A stretch of 64,000 nucleotides of DNA from Pseudorasbora parva (lineage: Eukaryota > Chordata > Actinopteri > Cypriniformes > Gobionidae): the NCBI RefSeq assembly GCF_024679245.1, contig NC_090187.1, forward strand, positions 21,772,995 to 21,836,994. Direction: 5' to 3'. This document shows, one piece after another, positions 1-10,677 of the stretch (its first letter is position 1; each line of letters opens with the position of its first letter). The notes under the pieces were generated by a model that worked only from the letters and a program-made list of their open reading frames with translations, was not told the DNA's origin and did not search any database. Position numbers and translations under genes: made by a program.

Positions 1-564
1 TTATTGATGAGGCTTTTCCGGATGGATAGAATCTTTGATCTCTGAACCAGTTTGTTCAATGGCTTGCATGTCTGCGATACACTGTGTTTTCTGTCAACAG
101 GCAACCTGGGGTGTCAAAATACTATTGGGTAAATTGGCAGCGGGCGGTATCACACAGACCAAAACAAAAACAGACATTCTGACATGGAGCCCACATTTTT
201 GGTAGAAGTAGAATTTCACGTTTCCTAAATCTCTGTAAACATATTATGGTATTTTTATGCTTTAGTACAGTCCAAAAAATGAAATACAACACCTTTAATA
301 GGTAGGAGTAGGACTGGAGGACTGTACTGTTCATTTATATACATTGAAAGATGTTGGAATGATCATGCCATACATGTAGAACACATTAGGTTGAAAATAA
401 CTTAGAATGTTCTTATTAGCACTGTAAGCATGTCGTACGGGGATTCTCACATTCTCATCAACACAGTTCTTCTATTATTAGTCTTTAATAGGAGAATCTT
501 TCCTGACTCCACTACACAAACAAGTGCGTTTAGGGCTGTCGGATCTCGGGCGATTCTGTCTCAC
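1..564. other. arhgef17: arhgef17 intron, partial
   Basis: Intron following the WD40-like exon on the minus strand. No further exon of the gene is recognisable here, and no repeat stands out. Confidence 0.6.
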
Positions 565-826
565 CTGTTCTTCAGGCCCGGCACAGCGGCGATGCAGATG
601 ATGCGAGCGGAGCAGACGGCGATGCAGGCCTCCACTGTGGGCTCGTCTCGGATGTTCAGCAGACACACCTGACCCACGTACCCGTCGCTGTTACACACCC
701 ACACCTCATACGTGTTCTCTGGACAGCTGTGGCTGGGGGAGGCACAGGAAAACTGCATCCCGCTGCGGGTCTTCATGATGGGAATGGCTTTCAGGAACTC
801 TGGGTCCCACTGGTCTTTGTTCATGG
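565..826 (-). CDS. arhgef17: arhgef17 exon: start of WD40-like C-terminal domain
   Basis: This 262 nt exon completes an alanine codon and encodes MNKDQWDPEFLKAIPIMKTR, then a segment with EVWVCNSDGYVGQVCLL and EACIAVCSARIICIAAVPG. These are the first blades of the C-terminal propeller-like domain, nearly identical to human ARHGEF17. The acceptor is TTCATCCAG and the donor AACAG|GTGAGA, leaving phase 2 for an exon before position 1. Confidence 0.95.
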
Positions 827-2300
827 CTGGATGAATACATACAATATGTAGGCTTGTCATAAATATATAGGATTTATTGTCTCTTTCATTAATATATACA
901 CAATATGTTTAGGGCTAATATAAAGTATGAATCATAAATATATAAAGTATTTATTGGTCGTCTCATGAATATATGAAGTATTTATTTTTTGCTATGAATA
1001 TATAATAGTGATGTTCGGCCTAGAAAAATCTTCATCTTTTATTTAAATATTATTATTTTTTTCGCAATGAAACACACCAAATTGTGTGGACAATAATTTT
1101 TGGCCAGGAAATCCTACTAAGAAAATACAAACTTAAATAATAATAACTGATTGTGTTGTATTATATTTTCATTTTTATATTTGATATGTTTGTTTTTCTA
1201 TGCTTCTTTTTGCCAAATAATTATTAAATAATCATAACTATTATTATTTTTAGTATACTTTTTTTATTAGGATACATGTTACCATGTTTAGTTTTTCCTT
1301 CATATTTAAATCAATATTTAAAAAAACATTTTTTTATTGTTTGATCGAACTAGTAATAAAAAAAGAAAACATCCTCTCCATACATCACTTTTGGCCACTA
1401 ATGTGGGTAGCATTTCTTGTGCTTTGTAATGAATATAGTGCAGTAATTATTGGCATTTTCGCTAAATATATACAATATGTGCTGGTTATTTATTAAAATA
1501 TGTAGTATGTTTTGGATTTTGCATGAATATATACTATTTTTTGAGCTTTGCATAAATATATATAATATTTTTCACTGAAAATTCTCAAAAATACTCAAAA
1601 TCTTAAAAAAATCATAAAAAACAAACAAAGAATACTTACTGCATATATTCATGGGACAGTTTTTGTGCCTTTTGGGAAACTATAGAAATCAGTATTGGGT
1701 GATATATGTTCAATTTTAAATATAAAAATGTATTCTTTTCTTCAGAGGAGATACTTCAGATGCACGTTGTTTGCCATGATGGTTTTCAATTGCTTGAAAT
1801 ATGAGTAAAATTACTTAAAAAAAGAAAATGCAACATGTGCAGTGCAAGTCTGTCATATATGCTACATAAATTTTAAATGCCAACTATAATTATAAATTGT
1901 GTATTTGGGTCATGGCTTTTATTGGTTACTTTTTTTTTTTTTGTAATCCGGATCTGAAAAATTAAATACATTTATTGGATTTAGATTTATCGGCCAAGAT
2001 ATCGGTTATCAGCTTTCATATACAAAGAATCTTGGGCTAAATGTTTGTACCAAGTTCAAAACACAAAATAATAATCCCCCTCCTTTGATTGCTCTTAGAT
2101 TATTTAACCACTTAATACTCCATGGACCCATGTACAGGGTCGGGAATGACATTGTCATGTATATACTTTCAATTTTAAATGTCTGTGGAGGAGCTATGAT
2201 TTCATATGTGGTACCATGTGAAAGCTTAGAGTCTCTACTTTCTGAAGGTATGCATCATTTTGGCATTTGTTTTACACAAAGTAATGTATTACTCTGGTGC
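827..2300. other. arhgef17: AT-rich intron sequence
   Basis: Intron between the exons at 3099 and 826. It is very A+T-rich, with recurring 'ATGAATATATA' phrases between 880 and 1560 that look like a degenerate tandem repeat. No coding signal is seen. Confidence 0.6.
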
Positions 2301-3032
2301 CATTTCCACCTGGATTTGGCCTACCCAAACCAAAAAGCCTCCCATACACACATACAGTGATCTAGGTTCAAAATGTTGGTGTTATTTTACAGAAAACCCT
2401 TTGAAGTTACATAAAACACTGCTAAAAGTGATAAACATGTACGTATATGTTGTCTAAGCTGTTATAACTCCCCAAAAAACGAGGCGCTTTTTGATTTTTA
2501 TATATAAATACATTTTTGAAAGTGTGTAACTCAGGCCCTGTGTGCTCTAGGACCCTGCAGACAGTTTGGACTGCTTCCAGAATATATAATTAATTTAATG
2601 ACACTGGGATATTGCATTTCTATCACTGTATATGGTGGAGGGGGAGGGGGTAGCAGGGTCGGGGGAGGGGCAAAAGGGGGGTCATCCCTTCAGACCCATT
2701 TGAGTAAATCTGGCATTCAACATGACACAGACAAACTTCTTTTTTCCACTATTTTCTGTAATTTAGTGGAGACAGCCCAAACTGTCTGCAGGAACCTGGA
2801 GCACACCGGGCCTGAGTTACACACTTTCAAAAATTAATTTATAAAAATAAAAAAATACAAAAGCGCCTAATTTTTGACAACATATTTATACATGTGTATG
2901 ACTTTTAGCAGTGTTTTATGTAACTTCAAAGGGTTTCCTGTAAAATGACACCAACATTTTGAACTTAGACCACTGTATGTGTGTATGGGAAGCTTTTAAA
3001 TTTGGGTAGGCCAAATTCCGGGCGGAAATCCC
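2301..3032. mobile_element. long inverted-repeat (foldback) element
   Basis: The left arm (about 2301-2585) and right arm (about 2755-3032) are imperfect reverse complements of about 280 bp, separated by a G-rich loop (GGGGGAGGGGG near 2638). Paired landmarks are GTGTGTAACTCAGGCCC on the left with GGGCCTGAGTTACACAC on the right, and GGCCTACCCAAA with TTTGGGTAGGCC. It has no coding capacity and is probably a palindromic MITE. Confidence 0.85.
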
Positions 3033-3098
3033 CAAAAATGGTCTTGGAGTTTAAGTAGAGAAACAGACGATCTGGAGCTCTATTAGTAGATTATTTAC

Positions 3099-3306
3099 CG
3101 AGCTTCTTCTTGGCCTCCTCAAATGCCTGCTCAAAGTTACTGCGGGCATCAGGGCTGCTGAACTCAAAGATGAAGGTGGTTTCAGCTGAAGAGGAGGTCA
3201 GCTCTAGTTTAGTGGGCAGCAACGTCATGCTGAAAGCCAGAGACTGTTTCTCCGCCAGCTCCCGGTGCACCGATGCCATCAGATCCTTTATCACATCATC
3301 CAAACT
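3099..3306 (-). CDS. arhgef17: arhgef17 exon: PH-like region end
   Basis: This 208 nt exon has 69 codons plus 1 nt. It starts SLDDVIKDLMASVHRELAEK and ends FEQAFEEAKKKL. It includes the PTKLELTSS strand and the FIFEFSSPDAR segment, with the C-terminal PH helix FEQAFEEAKKK. The acceptor is CTGTGTCAG and the donor CTCG|GTAAAT. Read through the donor, the frame meets a stop at once, so splicing is required. Confidence 0.94.
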
Positions 3307-3486
3307 CTGACACAGATAAAGAAAAGCCGTTCAGAATATTTCAGTAATTCATCTGAGTGGAAGAGAAGTAAAGAGGCAAATGCTGTATATACAAATGATA
3401 AAGTTCTACCAAGTAACCAACAGCAATATAAGAGCAAATTTATATAAAGTGTTATGCTTAATAATAAAGACTAAAGATTGACAGAC

Positions 3487-3605
3487 CTGATGAGGGAAAC
3501 TGAGTGTTTCTGACAACTTGCTTATTTGTCCAAGCGTGCTGAGATCTTCATCCAGACGGCTGATGGTTTTCTGGATGTTTTCTCTGTTAGTGGCTTGATT
3601 AGAAC
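3487..3605 (-). CDS. arhgef17: arhgef17 exon: PH-like region, helical insert
   Basis: This 119 nt exon finishes a glycine codon and encodes SNQATNRENIQKTISRLDED, then LSTLGQISKLSETLSFPHQ. It matches the RENIQKAISRLDEDLTTLGQ segment of ARHGEF17, likely helical. The acceptor is ATCACAG and the donor CAG|GTCTGT. Confidence 0.94.
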
Positions 3606-3915
3606 CTGTGATGATAAAATGACAGAGTCAGTAAAATAAAGTCAAACTAAGTATCGAAAATAAAGTAACAAATTAATGAATGAACAGAAAACAGATACAT
3701 ATAATACTAGGACATATTTATCTCCGTAAAATAATCCAGGAAAGGACAGGAATTTTAAAAAAGAGCTCAGGTTTTGGTCTTTCTGTGAATCTTTTTCATT
3801 TTAAGACCATGTAAAAAAAAAAAAAAAAAAAAAGAGAGAGAGAGCAAGAGAGAGAGCAAAAACCCAAACATGGTAAACATCATTTCATACTGATTGTGTG
3901 TGATGGTAACGCTAC

Positions 3916-4001
3916 CTTTAACCACCTCCATGTCTTCTATGGGCAGTTTCCACAGGAATTTATATTTACTTGAGGTGTCAATGACACTAGCAGCGGAATA
4001 T
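3916..4001 (-). CDS. arhgef17: arhgef17 exon: PH-like region
   Basis: This 86 nt exon completes the leucine codon, encodes YSAASVIDTSSKYKFLWKLP and then IEDMEVVK, and leaves one base (G) for the next exon. The acceptor is TGCTTTCAG and the donor AAAG|GTAGCG. The intron before it contains the 1.45 kb Kolobok-like element. Confidence 0.94.
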
Positions 4002-4551
4002 CTGAAAGCAGAGAGAGAATTGCTTAATAAGTTAAAGTGAAAGGTTGGTGATTCAAATGCCACAAGGGTTAATCATAAGAGATCATCACTGAACCATTTT
4101 TAAAAGATACTTAAAGAGTATTTTACAGTGCAGTACTGTAAATGTGATGCATTTCCATATTTTGATTTCATATCATCCCTGAAAACAGTGTCCTGCAAGT
4201 CATTTTATATTAAAGTGGTTTCTTCCGGGGACGAACGTCACAATGTTCCTCATTTAAAGATAGGGTAGGCATTTTTTTTTTATCATTTTTTTTTATTATA
4301 CTGTCTGAAACTCTCTTCAAATTAAAAAATGTAAATGTATCTTCTGTGGAAGTCTCAGGACTAAAAAATATGCGTCCAATATCAGTCCGAAAGGAATGAT
4401 ATGACATCCTCCCTGCCTATGTATTCCCATATCTACACACCCTGCTTGCACAGACATCACATGTCATCAGCGCGGTCCGTAAGGCTATGCAGAGTTATAG
4501 ACACAGTCACTGAGTGCCGCAAACAAACACCAGAAAACCTTTCAGTTCCTT

Positions 4552-4679
4552 CCAGGGGCGTGGGACTGGGGGGATAAAGGGTACTGAGTAACCAGGGCCC
4601 AAGGCAGGGAAGTCCGTTTTCTATATGCCCAGCAAGATGGTTTGTACCCAGGGCCCAAAATTTGGTGCTACGCCCCTGG
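4552..4679. mobile_element. small MITE with CCAGGGGCGT ends
   Basis: Terminal inverted repeats CCAGGGGCGTGG and CTACGCCCCTGG bound about 128 bp, flanked on both sides by TTCCTT, which is probably the target duplication. The length of the direct repeat suggests a hAT-like origin. Non-coding. Confidence 0.75.
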
Positions 4680-5134
4680 TTCCTTCTGATCCGAAACAAC
4701 AAGCTTACGCTGAGTTCACATCATGTCATAACCATAATTATGAGAAGGAAACCCGTGACGTTCACACCCTCATATTTATGCACTTCTCTGGCAACACTAT
4801 CAACACTTAAAGGGGGGGTGAAATGCTGTTTCATGCATACTGATCTTTTTACACTGTTAAAGACTTGGAATCCCATACTAAACATGGACAAAGTTTCAAA
4901 AGTTAAGGTGGACGTTTGATGGGAGTATTTCTTTGTCAAAAATACTACTTCCGGTTAGTCATAAGTTTCGGCGAGTTTTTTTCGATCATGGGTCCACTTG
5001 ACGTTAATAGGTCGGAATTTCCTTGTATGGGCCGTACGGACAATTCTACCGGAAGAGCGTGAGAGAGAGAGGGAGAGAGCGAAAGCAACAGGCTACGCCC
5101 ATCAAAGCGCTGGCTCGTAGGCTGCGCTGCACAG

Positions 5135-5385
5135 TGCGTTTTTGGTTGCCAGACCAAGACAGCCCTGTACAGATTGCCAAAAAACCCCGCGTTAAGGCAA
5201 CATGGATGTAATTTGCTTTTCCGGATCAGCAACTGAGTTCCGCAAAGGTTTATGTCTGTTCACTGCATTTCGGTGCCGACTGTTTCATAAACAAGGCCCA
5301 GTTTGACGCCGGATTTTCCGATCGCCTAATGCTGAATGATGGAGCAGTCCCAACGATAAAGGTCCCAACGTTAGAACCGCAGGCG
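5135..5385 (+). pseudogene. broken THAP zinc-finger exon
   Basis: Plus-strand sequence encodes the C2CH pattern of a THAP DNA-binding domain: CVFGC near 5135, LYRLPKNPALRQ, then after a frame change FAFPDQQLSSAKVYVCSLHF and the closing GAVPTI motif, followed by a donor GCG|GTGAGTGAG. The two halves are in different frames (shift near 5195-5205), and a TAA stands in the WM-x-F segment, so it is not functional. THAP domains bind DNA in P-element and Kolobok transposases. Confidence 0.75.
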
Positions 5386-5862
5386 GTGAGTGAGACTGCT
5401 TCAAATGTCTGTGTTTTTGCCTATGCTCATCAAGTAGCCCAAACATGATCACGTATAGTTAATTGATCAATGGAGCATGCGATGTGTAGTGCGTGTACAT
5501 TTGTTTAGCTGGCCACTATATGTGTAACTTTATGTTTGTGTATTGTAAAAGCACTCCAAACAACAATACACAAAGAGTGGGGGAAAATGATATACTAAAT
5601 AAGCGCGCTTCTTCATTCAAATGCGCTACTATTCCGTGTCTTTCTATGTAAACACTAGCCTGCCGTGCAAAACCAGTCCGCTTACTACAATTGTCTACAC
5701 AAACCACGCGTAAACACACACACACAAACACACACACGTGCACAACTGCACTTCCCACATGTACACCTTCAAAGAAAAAAAATATGACGATATAATTCAA
5801 GTATAAATATGTAAATAACACAAGCCGCTAAGCATATTATATAGTTAGTGTATAACTTGTAC

Positions 5863-5972
5863 CACATAGAGACGTCCTGCTCTAGTCGTTTTTGCTGCTG
5901 CTCCTGTTCAACTGCAGCCTCTGGGTCTGATTCTGGATCATAGATGTATGGCTGTATCTGATTAAAAGCCAT
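5863..5972 (-). pseudogene. P2X7-type N-terminal exon inside the Kolobok-like element
   Basis: On the minus strand an ATG at 5972 opens MAFNQIQPYIYDPESDPEAA followed by EQEQQQKRLEQDVSMW, ending at donor TG|GTACAAGT. The acidic ESDPE and EQDVS-x-W phrases resemble the start of the many fish proteins that carry a P2X7 intracellular-type domain (a cysteine-rich domain beginning W-C-x-C). The exon is uninterrupted, but the cysteine-rich exon is missing from this copy. The family call is from memory. Confidence 0.5.
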
Positions 5973-6410
5973 TTTTTTATTTTGAATAAAGTTTTTTCCC
6001 GCTGTTAGGGATGACACCTCTTTACGACGCACTCAACACAATAGCAGCAGCGAGCACACGTCATTATTTAGCTCCGCTCACACGACACGCCCCCACCCGC
6101 TCGGCTTTTTTCGGAAAGACTCGGAACAGCGCATCTTTCTTATATAATTATAAAAAAAAATAAAGACTTTTCGGAGATATGCAGGATGCAATGCTACTCT
6201 AAAGGTACTCAAGATTGACATGACACTGACTGAAACTGAGTGTTTCACCCCCCCTTTAAATAAATCTGCAGCAGTCAGGTGGTACAAGTAAGAACTCTGA
6301 AAGTTGTTTACGTTCATTATTATTACTGTAATGTTATGCCATTTGAGACACAAGGTAATTTAACACATTCTCATGTCACTTTGCAAAATCTGCTGTGTGT
6401 GTGTAACCCC

Positions 6411-6490
6411 TCCTGTTCGAACCGCCCGCTCAAAGTGGGACTCGAACCCGGGTCCGCCAAAATGAGTCGGACGGTCTAACAAGAAGGCTA
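6411..6490 (-). repeat. tRNA-like sequence (SINE head or tRNA pseudogene)
   Basis: On the minus strand a B-box-like GGGTTCGAGTCCC is preceded by CTTGTTAGACCGTCC, which could serve as a degenerate A-box region. A perfect cloverleaf was not found, so it is better called a tRNA-derived fragment than a tRNA gene. Confidence 0.4.
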
Positions 6491-7262
6491 AAGGCTGCAA
6501 CCTCTAGTGTCAGTCACTAGAGCGTCTCTTGAGATCAGAGGAGTCAGGTTTCTCTGGTCTAAAGGGAGTCAGGTCACTCTGCATTTGAAAGTTTGAAAGG
6601 GTTTTAAATCTTCAAAATCAAGTAATTTAAGCATGCCAAAGTCAACTTTAAACATATAGAATGTAATTTCCAAACAGCAAAATTATGGCCAGTGAAAATG
6701 CTGAGTGGCTAGAAACTTTGGAAAACCACTAGCCACAGTGGCTGGTGAGCAAAAAAGTTAATGTCAAGCCCTGGTTAGTACTGTGTTGAAATTGCTGTTA
6801 TGGTAAGGGGTATGACATTTTCCAAACATGCTCAAAGCGGCTGACCAATAACAATACACTGGTCAAGACGACTAATTAGAGCACACGCTTTATAGAGACA
6901 GGAACTAAACAGAGCGTTACTGACATACTGGGAAGAGATATTCTGCAACAATGTGAAATAAAAGGTGGTTTATGAACATTCAAGAACGAAAGCTATTCTA
7001 GTAAACCCCATAAACAAAACAAAAAAGGGAATAATAGATCCCCTTTAAAGCATCTTCTAAATGAGATATGGTACAGACTACATCAGTGCTGTTGTCCTGA
7101 CTGTCCACTAGGGTGCAGTGTTATTCAGAAATAAACTGCATTGGCTTTGGACTGCAGAGCAGAAGAGCTCAGGGGACTCTGAGGTTTCTAAACCAAACAT
7201 CAGTTTTCCCAGGACCTCCTCACATCTCTGGTCTATTAAAAGAAAGCGGTAAAAGCACTCAC

Positions 7263-7372
7263 AAACTCATGGAGCTCCGGCGAAGAGATCCAGACTTCCT
7301 CTTCAGTGTGGTGCAGATGAGAAGGTCACTGAACAGAAAGAGAGATCGGTCCTTCTTACCGCCAACCGTTTT
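7263..7372 (-). CDS. arhgef17: arhgef17 exon: PH-like region
   Basis: This exon is 110 nt: 36 codons plus 2 nt. It starts KTVGGKKDRSLFLFSDLLIC and continues TTLKRKSGSLRRSSMS, the first beta strands of the PH domain followed by a basic, serine-rich stretch. The acceptor is TTTACTGTAG and the donor GT|GAGTGC after AGT TT. The split codon is completed by A at 4001 to give leucine. Confidence 0.94.
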
Positions 7373-7464
7373 CTACAGTAAAGATAAGTACAGAAGTTTA
7401 GTAAGCTCATCATTTTTTGGGATTTTTTTTCTTAATTCTTAATATAATAAAGAGAAATGCTCAC

Positions 7465-7515
7465 CGATTCCACCACCATCTCTTGTCTCAGGAACTTCCT
7501 CTGTGGATTTAGGAT
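7465..7515 (-). CDS. arhgef17: arhgef17 micro-exon: DH-PH junction
   Basis: This is a 17-codon exon reading ILNPQRKFLRQEMVVES, phase 0 at both ends, corresponding to the RRFLRQEMVIE segment that opens the PH-like region. The acceptor is CCTGTCAG and the donor TCG|GTGAGCAT. It is found only by homology and splice sites. Confidence 0.9.
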
Positions 7516-7856
7516 CTGACAGGAAAAAAACATTATTGTGTATCGCCTACTTATGTAATGACATACTTATGGAAACTTATTTCTGCCACAGAAAAAAAAG
7601 AAGAAGCTTATTGTGAATATTTCTTGCACAATTCTGACTTTTTTTTTTTTTTTTTTTTTACACATTTGCGAGTTGAATCTTGCAATTCAGACTTAATTTA
7701 CAAATGCTAGTGTACATCTCACAATTCTGACTTCATTTACCATCATTCTGAGAAATAGTCAGCTTACAATTAACCTTTTCACAATTGCAAGTTTATATAT
7801 CAGAATTCAGAGGGGAAACAAATTATTATATGAGTTTATATATAAACCAAATCTGA

Positions 7857-7873
7857 CTGACTGACTGACTGAC

Positions 7874-7913
<40 letters not shown>

Positions 7914-7992
7914 CATCCATCCATCCATCCATCCATCCATCCATCCATCCATCCATCCATCCATCCATCCATCTATCTATCTATCTATCCAT
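7857..7992. repeat. compound tetranucleotide microsatellite
   Basis: Runs of (CTGA)n, (CTGT)n, (CATC)n and (TATC)n follow one another. Intronic. Confidence 0.95.
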
Positions 7993-8111
7993 CATGGATA
8001 ATACATAATAGTGATTTAAACAATAATAATAAAAGAAGCATATATAAAAATAACAATGAAAAGTAAGTAATAAAAATTGATTTAAAATCAACTGTTTTAT
8101 ACGTCTCTCAC

Positions 8112-8288
8112 ATGCTCCACGCCCTCAATGTGGGCTTCGATCTCCTGCATGACACGCGTCTCTTTCTCCAGCTCCTCCGCGCTCCGCCTGCCCTTGTTGA
8201 TCCTCTCGGCCAATCGCTTGATGTTCTTCTGGGCGTCCAGCAGAAACAGGTAGTCCGGGTGATCCTCAGGAGTGTGTTTCAGAAGATC
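8112..8288 (-). CDS. arhgef17: arhgef17 exon: end of DH domain
   Basis: This exon has 59 codons, phase 0, starting DLLKHTPEDHPDYLFLLDAQ and ending EIEAHIEGVEH. It holds the last DH helix (NIKRLAERINKG) and the linker to the PH region. The acceptor is GGGCATCAG and the donor CAT|GTGAGAGAC. It is rich in charged residues, as expected for the DH-PH linker. Confidence 0.95.
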
Positions 8289-9232
8289 CTGATGCCCAAA
8301 AACAGAATGTGTCTTTAACAACCTAAACTACCAAAACAACAGGAAGTAACTACAAAAATAACTACACATAAAATGCATAGATGGTTTCAGTTCTGAATAT
8401 TGACAACGGTTACATTTTATTTTACAGTACGTGTACTTGTTTAGGTTTAGGGGTAGGTTCAGGGTAAGCCTAGTTATAAACCAGTTATTGTAATTAATTA
8501 CAATGATACATTTAAAGTATGTACATGCGGAATAGGACTGTAAAAAAAAGTGCTAGCAGTTTACAAGTCAAGAACTATATCTTATAGGAGAAAGTCATTG
8601 AATGTAAGCATTTTTGTCCTTCAGATTAACAGGCATGATGGGTAAATATGAAGTAGTTGAGCTGTGACCACATACAAACATACCTGACATGTCAGACCTG
8701 AATTATTTGGGAAAAATCTAACTGCAAAGTTTCTGATTAAAATTGTGAAACTGAAAAAGAAAGCTTCAGGTTTGCTTTGCTTGTTTGTAAAGCTGGACAT
8801 TCTGGTAACAAAAACAAATAATTTATGGTTATTTATCAATATGACTATAAAATAACAATGATAATAATTACGATTATGATTAAATAGAAATAGGGAATTT
8901 AATAAAATGCATGTATAAAATGTATGTCTTAATTTCTTATTAAACCATTGAGCATTTATTTGGATGAAAATCTGCCAAATTTAGTTTTATAAATGCTTCT
9001 CATTAACAAATAAGTTGAAATGTATGGTGCATGTTGTATTCCCAAATAAATGTTTTTAAGTGATACAAGATGCATTTCCTGCGAACCAAGGATGGTTGAA
9101 TTTAATTTGTATTCATAGTTTAGCCCTACCCAATGCATTATAAATAAAGCAAAGATACATGAAAAGAAGTCTTATAGATGAAAACGAACAGACACAAAAA
9201 GGTAAAACTAAAAGGGGAAAGGTTAGTATCAC

Positions 9233-9325
9233 CTTAACTAGCAGCTCGTATCGTGGGATCCGCTGCACTGGCTTTATCATCAGATCACCCAGAGCTTGTT
9301 TCTCCTTATTCTCACGCATGCTTTG
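9233..9325 (-). CDS. arhgef17: arhgef17 exon: DH conserved region 3
   Basis: This exon has 31 codons, phase 0, running from QSMRENKEKQALGDLM to VQRIPRYELLVK. The KPVQRIPRYELLVK segment is the most conserved DH helix across Dbl-family exchange factors and contributes directly to GTPase contact. The acceptor is CCTCCTCAG and the donor AAG|GTGATACT. Confidence 0.96.
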
Positions 9326-10001
9326 CTGAGGAGGAAAGAGAAAGAATAACAGAGAAAGAGAACACAAACAAAACAACGTTTAGAAGTACAACTATAATGT
9401 ATCTCGATTTTAACGTTGTGTGTACATTTTATGCTTTACTAGACAACTTAGTTTCGGCTCAGTTTGCAGAGTTACCATTAGAGGGCAGTACTCTTCGAAC
9501 AGCTGAGTTCAAGAACATCTTAAACATTTTATAACTCAGCTGAGAAAATATGATGATAAATAAAAGCATAAATATGCATGGGAATTTATGTCATTTGTTG
9601 AACAGAGTATTATTAATAAATTATAAATTATTAACAAAAAAAACTAACTGAAATAAATATGTTAATGTTAAAAAAAATAATAACTTAAAAACATGTTTTA
9701 ATTTTTTTTTTAAATGGAGATGAAAAAAATATAAAAATAAAAAGCTACTTTTAAACATTAATAATTACTATAATAGAATAGAAGTAATACTAAAAAAAAC
9801 CCCACTGGTTTAACCTCATAAAGAAATTAATAGTCTAACATAAATACAGAAAATGGAACCAGTCAACTCCATTTTAACAGGTCATAGTTTGCAAAATGAC
9901 AAAATCCATATATTTGAAGTTTAGCTGTGCCAAAAAGCCATATAAATGTCCCAGAGCTGCCAAACAGCCTCTCGAGGGGATAATTGCATAGTGTAAAAGT
10001 A

Positions 10002-10007
<6 letters not shown>

Positions 10008-10054
<47 letters not shown>
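10008..10054. repeat. (CA)n microsatellite
   Basis: About 23 CA units, directly preceding a copy of the dispersed 'GTCTGGTTC' repeat. Confidence 0.95.
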
Positions 10055-10057
<3 letters not shown>

Positions 10058-10329
10058 TGGTTCTCTATTTTTGTGGGGACTCTCCATAGACGTAATGGTT
10101 TTTATACTGTACAAACTGTATTTTCTATCCCCCTACACTGCCCCTGCCCCTAAACCCACCCATCACAGAAAACATTCTGCACTTTTATTTTCTCAAAAAA
10201 AAAAAAAAAAAAAAACTCATCCTGTGTGATTTATAAGCTTTTTGAAAAGTGGGGACCGCTGGCTGGTTCCCACAATGTAGGTAATCTCGGGTTTCACTAT
10301 CCTTATGTGGACATTTGGTCCCCACAATG

Positions 10330-10330
<1 letters not shown>
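10055..10330 (+). repeat. microsatellite-linked dispersed repeat, copy 1
   Basis: Begins GTCTGGTTCTCTATTTTTGT, contains CCATAGACGTAATGG and CACTGCCCCTGCCCCTAAAC, and ends in GTCCCCACAATG before the next CA array. At least five other copies occur in the window, each beside a CA or GA tract. It is non-coding and of unknown class. Confidence 0.8.
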
Positions 10331-10555
<225 letters not shown>

Positions 10556-10560
10556 GGTAC

Positions 10561-10677
10561 CTCTAGAAACTTTAGGAAAGCGGGCTTGGCTTCCTTCGCA
10601 ATCCTCACAGCATCTTTGGCGTTCATGAAGTTGTCAATGTATGCTGAATAAATATTAGCGAGGATCTCTTTGGAAAA
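10561..10677 (-). CDS. arhgef17: arhgef17 exon: DH domain (long UG tract behind its donor)
   Basis: This exon has 39 codons, phase 0 at both ends, starting FSKEILANIYSAYIDNF and ending KPAFLKFLE. It is the middle of the DH domain. The acceptor is TCTCCTTAG and the donor GAG|GTACCTT. On the transcript the donor is followed within about 7 nt by a (UG)n tract of roughly 120 nt, then an imperfect one of about 100 nt. The preceding intron, towards 16773, is about 6.1 kb. Confidence 0.95.

Larger units (their letters stand above)
4807..6259. mobile_element. Kolobok-like DNA transposon (defective)
   Basis: The element is bounded by TTAA at both ends, with a perfect inverted terminus TTAAAGGGGGGGTGAAA. 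It carries a THAP zinc-finger exon on the plus strand and a P2X7-type N-terminal exon on the minus strand. TTAA target duplication plus a THAP domain is the signature of the Kolobok superfamily. No transposase core remains, so it cannot move by itself. It sits in the arhgef17 intron between exons 7263 and 4001. A diverged relative is at 52619-53945. Confidence 0.8.

Noticed and set aside
7113..7442. Plus-strand frame of 109 codons.
   Set aside because: It is the antisense shadow of the arhgef17 exon at 7263-7372.
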